From Verrucomicrobiota bacterium (GTDB taxonomy: Bacteria; Verrucomicrobiota; Verrucomicrobiia; Verrucomicrobiales; Verrucomicrobiaceae), in the NCBI GenBank assembly GCA_017301975.1, contig JAFLEI010000012.1, positions 1 to 64,000 of the forward strand: a DNA stretch of 64,000 nucleotides. Reading direction: 5' to 3'. Below are positions 20,040-28,029 of the stretch, piece by piece. Made by a program: the position numbers and the translations under genes. The notes below the pieces were generated by a model, which had not been told where the DNA came from, did no database searches, and worked only from the letters and a program-made list of their open reading frames with translations. Each line of letters starts with the position of its first letter. The first letter of the stretch is position 1.

Positions 20040-22427
20040 ATGAAGCCTGCTTTGCCATTTCTCGTTGTTTGCGTCTGCACCTGCTCCGCGTGGGGGGAGG
20101 ATATGACGTTCTTTGAGTTCCGGATCCGTCCCGTGCTGGTGAAGCAGTGCTACGAATGCCATTCGGTGGAATCTGGCAAATCGAAGGGCGGGCTGACCCT
20201 GGACACAAAAGAGGGCATTCGCAGCGGTGGCGATACCGGGCCCGCCATCGTGCCAGAAGACGCGGCAAAGAGCCTGCTGCTGGCGGCGATCAAGCACAGT
20301 GATCCCGATCTCGAAATGCCGCCGAAGAAGTCAAAGCTGCCGGACGCAGTCATTGCGGACTTTGAAACCTGGATCAAAGCGGGCGCGGCTGATCCGCGTG
20401 AATCCGCAGTGAATGCAGCGGAGCGTCCGCCGGTGGATGTGGAGTCAGCGCGGAAGTTCTGGAGCTATCAAAAGCCGAAGAAGGTGGATGGCACGATTGA
20501 TGGATTCATTCGCGCGAAGCTGAAGGAGCAGGGACTTGAGCCCGCACCTGCGGCGGAGCCGGTCGTGGTCTTGCGCCGGTTGTATTTCGATCTCATCGGC
20601 CTGCCGCCGACACCGGAGCAGGCGGCGGCATTTTCCATGGAGATGCTGGAGGACACGGTGGATGAACTGCTGCGCAGCCCGCGCTTCGGCGAGCGCTGGG
20701 GCCGCCACTGGCTCGATGTCGCGCGCTATGCGGAATCCAACGGTCGGGAGTCGAATCTGGCCTTTCCGCACGCGTGGCGGTATCGCGACTATGTGACCGA
20801 CGCCGTGAATGCGGATGTGCCGTTTGACCGCTTCATCACCGAGCAGATCGCCGGCGACCTTCTTCCCGCGCAGGGAGATGCGGAGCGCGCCCGCCTGCTC
20901 ATCGCCACGGGCTTTCTCGCCATCGGCCCCAAAGGCCTGAACGAAATGAACAAGGCCCAGTTTGCCGCCGACGTGGCAGACGAGCAGCTCGACACCGTGA
21001 CACGTGCGGTGCTCGCCAGTTCAGTCGCCTGCGCCCGCTGCCATGACCACAAAACCGAGCCTTTCAGCATGGAGGACTACTACGCGCTGGCGGGCATCTT
21101 CAAAAGTACGCAGACCTTCTACGGCAACTGGATCGACTCCGAAAACAACAACCACGGTCACCTCATCCGCCTGCCCAATCTTTCGGGGCAGGTGATTCCT
21201 AATCGGCCGGTGACAGCAGACCGTGTGAAGCAGCTCAAGAATGATCTGGCGAAGCTGAACGCCGATGAGATTGCGCAAAACGCATACGTCGCCAAAGCGA
21301 AGGCTGAAGGCCGCGACATCAGCGGCGAGTATCACAAGATCCTCACCAATTCCATTCGCATTCTCTGGACGCGCGGAGGCATCGAAGGCCAGCTTGAAAC
21401 CGTGGACGACGCCGGGCATGCGCTGCCGCTATGCATGGGCGTGCAGGATGCGCGGCACATCGCGGACTCCCGGCTCTACGAGCGCGGTGAACTCGCCCAT
21501 CCAGCCAAGGCCATGCCGCGTGGTTTTCCACGGGTGATCGAGGTCGAAGGCCGCGTGCCACCGCTGCACAGCGGACGCCTTGAGCTCGCACAGTGGCTCA
21601 CCAGCCGCGACAATCCACTCACCGCCCGCGTGATGGCGAACCGCGTCTGGCGTCATCTGTTCGGCGCAGGCATCCTGCGCACCGTGGATAACTTCGGCTT
21701 CAGTGGCGAGCGTCCCAGTCACCCCGAATTGCTGGATCAGCTCGCGCTTCGCTTCATGGATGACGGCTGGTCGGTGAAAAAGCTCATCAAGGAGATCGTG
21801 CTGTCGGAGACCTACAGGCAGGCGTCCACCTATCGCAGCGCGGCCTTTAATCAAGACCCGGACAACCGCCTGCTCTGGCGTGCGAACAAACGTCGTCTCG
21901 AGGCCGAGGTCATTCGCGATTCCATGCTCGACGTCGCGGGTGTGCTCGACACATCCCGCAGACCCGGATCACTCGTCGCGGAGCTGGACGGCCAGTCGGT
22001 CTCGCTCATCGGCTTCAACACCAAGCTGCCGTCGGATCTCGATGGCTCGAAGCGCCGCTCCATCTATCTGCCGGTGCTGCGGGATCATCTGCCCGATGTG
22101 CTGGAGCAGTTCGACGTCGCCAATCCCAATCTTGTCACCGGCGACCGCGATGTGACGAACGTGCCGTTGCAGGCGCTCTACCTTCTCAACGGGCCGTTTG
22201 TGCAGGAGCAGGCCGCTGCACTGGCAAACCGCATCACCCGGGAAAAATCCACCGTCCCTGAACGCATCCGCCACGCCTTCCTGCTCTGCTTCAATCGCCC
22301 GCCAGATTCGCAGGAGCAGCAGCTTGCGAACGCGTTTTTCCAAACTCCCACCGCAGATCAATCCAAACTCCTCGCGGCCTTCTGCCAGTCCCTTCTGTCG
22401 AGCGCAGAGTTCCGATTCATTGATTGA
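20040..22427 (+). CDS. cytochrome/DUF1549/DUF1553 protein (PSCyt1-PSCyt2-PSD1)
   Basis: A 795-residue secreted protein of a type found almost only in Planctomycetes and Verrucomicrobia. Signal peptide from ATG at 20040 (MKPALPFLVVCVCTCSAWG). First comes a PSCyt1 cytochrome domain with CYECHSVESGKSKGGLTLDT and EMPPKKSKLPD (residues 20-125). DUF1549 (about 150-350) follows, including VVVLRRLYFDLIGLPPTPEQ and a second haem-like motif CARCHDHK near 330. DUF1553 ends the protein: SGRLELAQWLTSRDNPLTAR, NRVWRHLFG, DNFGFSGERPSHPELLD and VPLQALYLLNG. Such proteins are always coupled with DUF1501 partners; they have been proposed to act in periplasmic breakdown of complex carbohydrates, without biochemical proof. 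It heads a five-gene operon. Confidence 0.93.
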   Translation: MKPALPFLVVCVCTCSAWGEDMTFFEFRIRPVLVKQCYECHSVESGKSKGGLTLDTKEGIRSGGDTGPAIVPEDAAKSLLLAAIKHSDPDLEMPPKKSKLPDAVIADFETWIKAGAADPRESAVNAAERPPVDVESARKFWSYQKPKKVDGTIDGFIRAKLKEQGLEPAPAAEPVVVLRRLYFDLIGLPPTPEQAAAFSMEMLEDTVDELLRSPRFGERWGRHWLDVARYAESNGRESNLAFPHAWRYRDYVTDAVNADVPFDRFITEQIAGDLLPAQGDAERARLLIATGFLAIGPKGLNEMNKAQFAADVADEQLDTVTRAVLASSVACARCHDHKTEPFSMEDYYALAGIFKSTQTFYGNWIDSENNNHGHLIRLPNLSGQVIPNRPVTADRVKQLKNDLAKLNADEIAQNAYVAKAKAEGRDISGEYHKILTNSIRILWTRGGIEGQLETVDDAGHALPLCMGVQDARHIADSRLYERGELAHPAKAMPRGFPRVIEVEGRVPPLHSGRLELAQWLTSRDNPLTARVMANRVWRHLFGAGILRTVDNFGFSGERPSHPELLDQLALRFMDDGWSVKKLIKEIVLSETYRQASTYRSAAFNQDPDNRLLWRANKRRLEAEVIRDSMLDVAGVLDTSRRPGSLVAELDGQSVSLIGFNTKLPSDLDGSKRRSIYLPVLRDHLPDVLEQFDVANPNLVTGDRDVTNVPLQALYLLNGPFVQEQAAALANRITREKSTVPERIRHAFLLCFNRPPDSQEQQLANAFFQTPTADQSKLLAAFCQSLLSSAEFRFID

Positions 22428-22434
22428 AATTCCC

Positions 22435-23817
22435 ATGCTCAAACACGTTTTCATCCTCTCCACCTTCCTGCTGGTCTCGCTGCTTCAGGCCGCTCGCTTG
22501 TCGTCACCCTGCCGCATTGAGGTGGTGGAAAAAGGCAGCGGCTGGCCCGTGCCGCTCATCGAGTTGCGCACCACGCATCAAATGCGTTTCGTCACAGACA
22601 ACGCGGGTGTCATCGCCATGGACGCCCCGGAGCTGATGGGAAAGCAGGTGTGGTTTGATGTCATCGGTCATGGCTACGAGGTGCCACGGGACGGCTTTGG
22701 CATGCGCGGTGTGCGCCTCACTCCGGAGCCGGGAAAAACGCTGCGCGTCGAGGTGAATCGGGTGAACATTGCCAAGCGCATGGGGCGGCTCACCGGCTCG
22801 GGTTTGTTTGCGGAAAGTCAGCAGCTTGGCGATGCCGCCGACTGGCAGGACTCCGGCATTCACGGCTCCGACAGCGTGCAGAACGCGGTGCATCGTGGCC
22901 GCTTGTTCTGGGCCTGGGGCGACACCACCATGCCCAACTATCCGCTTGGCATTTTTGACATGAGCAGCGCCACCACCGCGATCCAGCCGCTGGCGTCCCT
23001 GGAGCCGCCGCTGCGCTTGAAGCTCGATTACTTCACCGACGACCAGGGCAGGCCGCGCGGCGTGGCCAAGATGCCAGGCAGCGGGCCTACATGGGTGAGC
23101 GCGTATGTGAGCCTGCCGGATAAAACGGGCACGCAGCACCTCGTCGGCAGCTATGTGAAGATCAAGCCGCTGATGGAGGCTTACGAGTCCGGGCTGTGTG
23201 TGTGGAATGATGCCACCAGCCGCTTCGATCTCCTGCGCGTGCTTTGGACGCAGTCCGCTGCCTCGCCCAAACAAACGCCGATGCCGGAAGGCCACCCGGC
23301 CTTGTGGAAGGATGAGCAGGGCAGGGAATGGGTGCTGTTTGGCAATCCGCTGCCCACCCTGCGCTGCCCCGCGACATTTGAAGCGTGGCAGGATTCCTCC
23401 ACCTGGGAGATGCTGAAACCACAGGAGACGCTGGCTTCCGCAGATGGTGGCAGGGTGAAGCCGCACAGCGGCTCGATCACCTGGAATGAATTTCGCAAGC
23501 GATGGGTCACCGTGTTCATGGAAAACATCGGCAAGCCGTCCGCCTTTGGCGAGCTTTGGTATGCCGAGGCTGATGCTCCGACCGGCCCATGGGGCACGGC
23601 GGTGAAAATCCTCACGCACGAGAACTACACCTTCTACAATCCGCGTATTCATCCCGAATTCACCTCCGCAGGCTCGCCTGTGCTCTTCTTTGAAGGCACT
23701 TACACCAAGGAGTTCGCAAACCATGCGCAGCCCACGCCACGCTACGACTACAATCAGATCCTCTATCGTCTCGATCTCGATGATCCGGGGCTCAAACCCG
23801 CAGCAGACCAGCCATGA
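22435..23817 (+). CDS. secreted protein of unknown function
   Basis: A 460-residue exported protein (signal peptide MLKHVFILSTFLLVSLLQAA from ATG at 22435, seven bases after the previous stop). A short beta domain (residues 25-105) of carboxypeptidase-regulatory type, with ...PVPLIELRTTHQMRFVTDNA, is followed by what looks like a five-bladed propeller as in glycosidase-like or DUF4185-like proteins: GRLFWAWGDTTMPNYPLGIF, TWVSAYVSL, HPALWKDEQGREWVLFGNP, WNEFRKRWVTVFMEN. Aspartates and glutamates sit at blade ends, but no active site can be named. It is embedded between DUF1549/1553 and DUF1501 genes and shares their likely envelope role. Confidence 0.7.
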   Translation: MLKHVFILSTFLLVSLLQAARLSSPCRIEVVEKGSGWPVPLIELRTTHQMRFVTDNAGVIAMDAPELMGKQVWFDVIGHGYEVPRDGFGMRGVRLTPEPGKTLRVEVNRVNIAKRMGRLTGSGLFAESQQLGDAADWQDSGIHGSDSVQNAVHRGRLFWAWGDTTMPNYPLGIFDMSSATTAIQPLASLEPPLRLKLDYFTDDQGRPRGVAKMPGSGPTWVSAYVSLPDKTGTQHLVGSYVKIKPLMEAYESGLCVWNDATSRFDLLRVLWTQSAASPKQTPMPEGHPALWKDEQGREWVLFGNPLPTLRCPATFEAWQDSSTWEMLKPQETLASADGGRVKPHSGSITWNEFRKRWVTVFMENIGKPSAFGELWYAEADAPTGPWGTAVKILTHENYTFYNPRIHPEFTSAGSPVLFFEGTYTKEFANHAQPTPRYDYNQILYRLDLDDPGLKPAADQP

Positions 23818-25208
23818 ACACGCTTCACTCCCGCCGCGAACTCCTCACCACCATGTCCTCCGGCATCGGCTGGCTGGCATTCTCCGCCCTCGCTCAGGCG
23901 CAGGGCGGTCTCGCTGCAAAGACGTCGCATTTCCCGGCGCGGGCCAGGCGCGTGATCTTCCTCACCATGCGCGGCGGTCCCTCCCATGTGGACTTGTTCG
24001 ATCACAAACCGGAACTCATCAAGCGCGATGGCCAGACCGCCTCGCTGGGTCGCGACTCCGCGGGCGCCAAGCTCTTCGGTCCCGTACATCCCTTCAAACA
24101 ATTCGGCAGCTCAGGTCAGTGGATGACCACGCTTTATCCAAAGCTGGCACAGCATGCGGACGACCTGTGCATCATCAACTCCATGCACACTGATCTGCCA
24201 AATCATGCGCAGGCTTTTGGGCAGATGCACACCGGCAGTTTTCAGTTTGTGCGGCCTTCCATCGGATCATGGACGCTCTATGGCCTCGGCACCGAGAATG
24301 AAAATTTGCCGGGATTCATCACGCTCAATCCGCCAGCGGACAATGGTGGTGCGCAGAACTACGGCAGCGCCTTTCTGCCGGCGATCTGCCAGGGTACGCG
24401 GATTGGCGGGTCGCAACTGCCGGAGCTGTATGCAGCATTGTTAAACAAGGATGCGGCCCCGGGACCGCCGATGAAGAACATCGCAAACGCCAGTGTGCCG
24501 CGTGATCTCCAGCGGGCGCAGATTGATCTCATACGCGGTTTGAACGAGCGCAAGCTGGAGCGTGATGGGTTTCACCCCGAGATCGAAGGAGCCATTGAAT
24601 CGTTTGAACTCGCCTTCCGCATGCAGAGCGAAGTTCCCGAGGTGCTCGATTTGCGGGGCGAGCCGCAGCATATCCTGAAACTTTACGGCATTGGGCAGGG
24701 GAAGGACCAGTTCGCACGGCAGTGCCTCCTCGCGCGGCGCATGGCGGAAGCTGGAGTGCGGTTCATTGAGATCGCTTCTCCTGGGAACTGGGATCATCAC
24801 AACCGTCTGCGCGAATTGCTGGCCACGAACTGCGCCTCCACGGATCAGCCGATTGCCGCCCTCCTGACCGATCTCAAATCACGCGGCATGCTCAAGGACA
24901 CGCTCGTTGTGTGGGCCGGCGAGTTTGGTCGCACGCCCTATGCACAAAGCGGGGATGGCCGCGATCACAATCACAAAGGCTACTCCATCTGGATGGCTGG
25001 CGGCGGCGTAAAGGGCGGCCTGACTTACGGAGCGACGGATGAAGTCGGTCACAAGGCCGCGCTGAACCCCATGCACATCCACGACTGGCACGCGACCATG
25101 CTGCATCTGCTCGGCCTCGATCACACGAAGCTGACCTACTCCTACGGCGGACGGAATTTCCGCCTGACCAACATCAGCGGTGAGGTCGCGTCAGGAATTC
25201 TCGCCTAA
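23814..25208 (+). CDS. DUF1501 family protein
   Basis: A 464-residue member of the DUF1501 family, the standing partner of DUF1549/DUF1553 proteins. It belongs to the alkaline-phosphatase/sulfatase-like fold group. The N-terminus MNTLHSRRELLTTMSSGIGW is a twin-arginine signal. Typical family phrases are RRVIFLTMRGGPSHVDLFDHKP, FKQFGSSGQWM, LVVWAGEFGRTPYAQ, GRDHNHKGYSIWMAGGG and HIHDWHATMLHLLGLDHTKL. Its ATG overlaps the previous stop by four bases. The family's substrate is not known; sulfatase-like hydrolysis in the periplasm is a hypothesis. Confidence 0.93.
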   Translation: MNTLHSRRELLTTMSSGIGWLAFSALAQAQGGLAAKTSHFPARARRVIFLTMRGGPSHVDLFDHKPELIKRDGQTASLGRDSAGAKLFGPVHPFKQFGSSGQWMTTLYPKLAQHADDLCIINSMHTDLPNHAQAFGQMHTGSFQFVRPSIGSWTLYGLGTENENLPGFITLNPPADNGGAQNYGSAFLPAICQGTRIGGSQLPELYAALLNKDAAPGPPMKNIANASVPRDLQRAQIDLIRGLNERKLERDGFHPEIEGAIESFELAFRMQSEVPEVLDLRGEPQHILKLYGIGQGKDQFARQCLLARRMAEAGVRFIEIASPGNWDHHNRLRELLATNCASTDQPIAALLTDLKSRGMLKDTLVVWAGEFGRTPYAQSGDGRDHNHKGYSIWMAGGGVKGGLTYGATDEVGHKAALNPMHIHDWHATMLHLLGLDHTKLTYSYGGRNFRLTNISGEVASGILA

Positions 25209-25253
25209 GATTGGGATTGCGTCAGGCAGTCGGTGGGCGGTAATATCGAACTT

Positions 25254-25279
25254 ATCCTATGCAGGTTGGTCTGTAGGAT
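25254..25279 (+). other. small hairpin in the DUF1501 downstream gap
   Basis: ATCCTATGCAG and CTGTAGGAT around a GTTGGT loop make an imperfect stem in the 100-base gap between the DUF1501 gene and the next gene. No T run follows. It may modulate read-through into the last two genes of the run, or mean nothing. Confidence 0.25.
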
Positions 25280-25308
25280 GTCAGGCTGAATCAACCCCCG
25301 AAAATGCC

Positions 25309-28029
25309 ATGAGCGACGGTTACTCTGATGATCCTGCATCTTCTTCCGTACCACCCTCGGGATGGGGCAAGCTATTCGTGGGTCTGCTTCTGGGCGGAGT
25401 GATAGGTGCTGGGGCCTTGTATGTGGCGAAGGTGAATCCATCATTGATGGCAAAGGGTCCGGCGCCCGCGCAACCTGCCGTCGCCATGTCTTCCGGCGAG
25501 GACGTGGACGTGCCGGTCAAGGATGAGGGACTGCCGCACACCCCGTTTGAGAAAGGCGCTTTGCCAGCTGATGAACCGATTCAGTCGATCAAGATCACCC
25601 TGGGAGTGGGCACCGATGGAACAGCACTGAGCGAACCTGTGGATGTGCATCTGGGACTCGGTTTTCCACTGCGGCTGTATCCGCTCGGCGGGGTGAAGCG
25701 GGAGCCGTCGTTTGCAGCGTTTCCATTCAAGTCATCACTGGAAGGCATGGCGGATGCCATCCAGGCGGGGCAGATGGCGACGTTTGAATTTTCCGCCACG
25801 GGCGATGATGGCGGGCTCGATGCGCTGCGCACCTCCCAGCAGTTGCTGGCCGATGTAAAGTGTGGCGATTTGCAGCGCATCGGATTTGCCTCGCAGGGAC
25901 GCAGTGACTGGGTGCTGGCGGGGTATCGCATCGAGGTGAACGGCAAGCTCTTTGCCGCAAACGGGCGGGTGAATGCACGGGCGCAGGAGAAACTGGCTTC
26001 GAGCCGTGCAAGCCTCATGCAGATGCTGCCGGAGTATGAAGCGAAGACGAATGCGCCCCGTCTGACCGATGACGAAAAGGCGGAACTCAAGACGGAGCAT
26101 GCCCTGGTCCGCGCACTGAGCGGGCGAGTCGTGGGGGCGGTGCCGTGGTTTGAGGAGAGCAACGAGGCATTGATTTCTGCTTCGGCAGCGGGGGCCAAAG
26201 TGGAAAATCTGCGCATCACCCTCACCGGGGGCAAAGGACCCCAGCAGGGCACTCGCAATCCCGTCTATCTGGTAGCAGGGGCGCGGAAGTTCCTGCTGTC
26301 TTCGGAGATGGACCCGCTGCGTGATGCCAATGAGCCGCAGCTTTTTGAACTGGCAGAGTTTGAGCTGGCGATGAATCCGCTGGCCAAGGACTCTTTGCGC
26401 GCCCCGGGCGTGGGCATCATCGGCAGTGGGACACCCACGAACAAAATCCCCGACAGAGCCCAACTTCAAAGTGTGAAGGTCGAGGCCGACGGACAGGTGG
26501 TCTATGACAGCGAGAAGCAGCCGGATGACCAGAAGACTTTGCCTGAACTCTGGCTCACGCCTGCTGCCTTCTTCAATGAGGCGGGCGATTTGATTCGGCC
26601 CACGGCCACAGCGGTCGAAGTGCCGGTATGGAAATCAGGAATGACGCTTCCGGCTCCACCTCCAGCGGCGCCACTGCCGCCTGAACCACCACCCTTGGTG
26701 AACGTCCCGCCGGTGCCTCCTTTGCCACCGCCTCCGCTGCTGCCACCCGTGCGCACGATTTTGCCGGGTGGCCTTCCACCTCCGGGGGGCGGCCTGTTCC
26801 CGCTGCTCAATGCACTGGCTCAGTTGCTCTTCCCGCTGCCGCCGCCTGCGGCACCGCTGATTAGCGGCGTGCGTATTGCTCCTGCCACACCGATCGTCTG
26901 TGATGGTGATGCCGTGACCGTGACATGGAATGTGGGGGGCAACACTTCCAACATCACCTCCTGGCGCGTCGATCTGTTTGCGGTGCTGCCGCACAAGGCC
27001 GCACCGGTGCTGATCACCCCCATGGCGACCAAGATCGGCGGGTTTCCTGGATTCACGAGCATCCTGATGCCGCCGATCAATCGTGCTGCGATCGCCGGGC
27101 TGCTGACTCCAGGGTCTGCCGAGGCGCTGTACCTTTACGTGCAGCCGCGTGTCACCGCACTGGGACCCTTTGGCAATGTGATCACCGCAGCCAATGGTTC
27201 ACTTCTGCCATTGTTTCCCGCTGGCACGACGACGGCCAATGTGGGGCTGAAACGGGGTGGCATCCTGCCCCCGTTTGGAATCGGCAATGCACCTGCTCCC
27301 AGCTTTCAGGTAACACCCGCAGTGACGCCGCCGTTTTTGAAATGGCAGGGCATGGCCCTGGCTGATCCGCTGGCGATTCGCAATGCGTGGAGTCTCACCG
27401 CTGAGCATGGCAGCCATTTCGGCCTGCTGTTTGCCAGTCATGAAAACATCCCCGGGGCAGTCACGCTTCCTGCGTGGAGCACGGCGGCACGTCCCACTGG
27501 CAGCGGCGGAGAGACAGTCACCGTTCGTTTTGAAGGACTGGTGCCTCTGCCTGCGGCGGCCAACGGCCTGCGTGCCGTGGCGTACATTGCCTTCGTGGGC
27601 GGCTCTTCACCTGCCACCACCGGCCAGGTGCTTGCGCGTGCGGAATTGAGCAGCGGTCCCATCCGGCGCAATCTGGCTGGCAATGTGATGCCTGTGCCGT
27701 TCGGCGCCCAGCCGTTCTTCACGCTGCAAACCACCAGCTTCGTGCCGGCTGCACCGCTGGCCAAAACTCAGCCCTTGCTGCTGGTGGACATGCCGCTGAG
27801 GTTCGACCGCATGGCGGCAAACAACTTCGCCGGGTATCCGCTCGATCCGGTGAACGGCGCCAGTTACTCCTTTGCTGCACCACCGTTCAATCTGCCCGCT
27901 TACATCGCGCAGGCCGGCACCGGCACGATGTACGTCACGCTCACCTACATGGTCGCGCTCAACACCACGGATGCGACGGACGCCGTGGCTGTCCTCGGAG
28001 TTCGTCTCGTTCCTGACAACACACCATGA
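25309..28029 (+). CDS. membrane-anchored proline-rich envelope protein
   Basis: A 906-residue protein of unknown family. ATG at 25309 (MSDGYSDDPASSS) is used because it precedes a polar cytoplasmic start and one transmembrane helix, LFVGLLLGGVIGAGALYVAK (about 21-40). The outside part has an alpha/beta region to about residue 440, then a proline-rich spacer (about 447-510, runs such as PPVPPLPPPPLLPPV). Next is an Ig-like segment (PIVCDGDAVTVTWNVGGNTS) and further beta-rich domains to the end. This architecture suggests a bitopic inner-membrane protein reaching across the periplasm. It overlaps the next gene by four bases, so the two are coupled. Confidence 0.7.
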   Translation: MSDGYSDDPASSSVPPSGWGKLFVGLLLGGVIGAGALYVAKVNPSLMAKGPAPAQPAVAMSSGEDVDVPVKDEGLPHTPFEKGALPADEPIQSIKITLGVGTDGTALSEPVDVHLGLGFPLRLYPLGGVKREPSFAAFPFKSSLEGMADAIQAGQMATFEFSATGDDGGLDALRTSQQLLADVKCGDLQRIGFASQGRSDWVLAGYRIEVNGKLFAANGRVNARAQEKLASSRASLMQMLPEYEAKTNAPRLTDDEKAELKTEHALVRALSGRVVGAVPWFEESNEALISASAAGAKVENLRITLTGGKGPQQGTRNPVYLVAGARKFLLSSEMDPLRDANEPQLFELAEFELAMNPLAKDSLRAPGVGIIGSGTPTNKIPDRAQLQSVKVEADGQVVYDSEKQPDDQKTLPELWLTPAAFFNEAGDLIRPTATAVEVPVWKSGMTLPAPPPAAPLPPEPPPLVNVPPVPPLPPPPLLPPVRTILPGGLPPPGGGLFPLLNALAQLLFPLPPPAAPLISGVRIAPATPIVCDGDAVTVTWNVGGNTSNITSWRVDLFAVLPHKAAPVLITPMATKIGGFPGFTSILMPPINRAAIAGLLTPGSAEALYLYVQPRVTALGPFGNVITAANGSLLPLFPAGTTTANVGLKRGGILPPFGIGNAPAPSFQVTPAVTPPFLKWQGMALADPLAIRNAWSLTAEHGSHFGLLFASHENIPGAVTLPAWSTAARPTGSGGETVTVRFEGLVPLPAAANGLRAVAYIAFVGGSSPATTGQVLARAELSSGPIRRNLAGNVMPVPFGAQPFFTLQTTSFVPAAPLAKTQPLLLVDMPLRFDRMAANNFAGYPLDPVNGASYSFAAPPFNLPAYIAQAGTGTMYVTLTYMVALNTTDATDAVAVLGVRLVPDNTP

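Noticed and set aside
22504..23724. 406-codon minus-strand frame opposite the secreted protein gene
   Set aside because: Antisense shadow without motifs; the plus-strand gene fits tightly into the operon.
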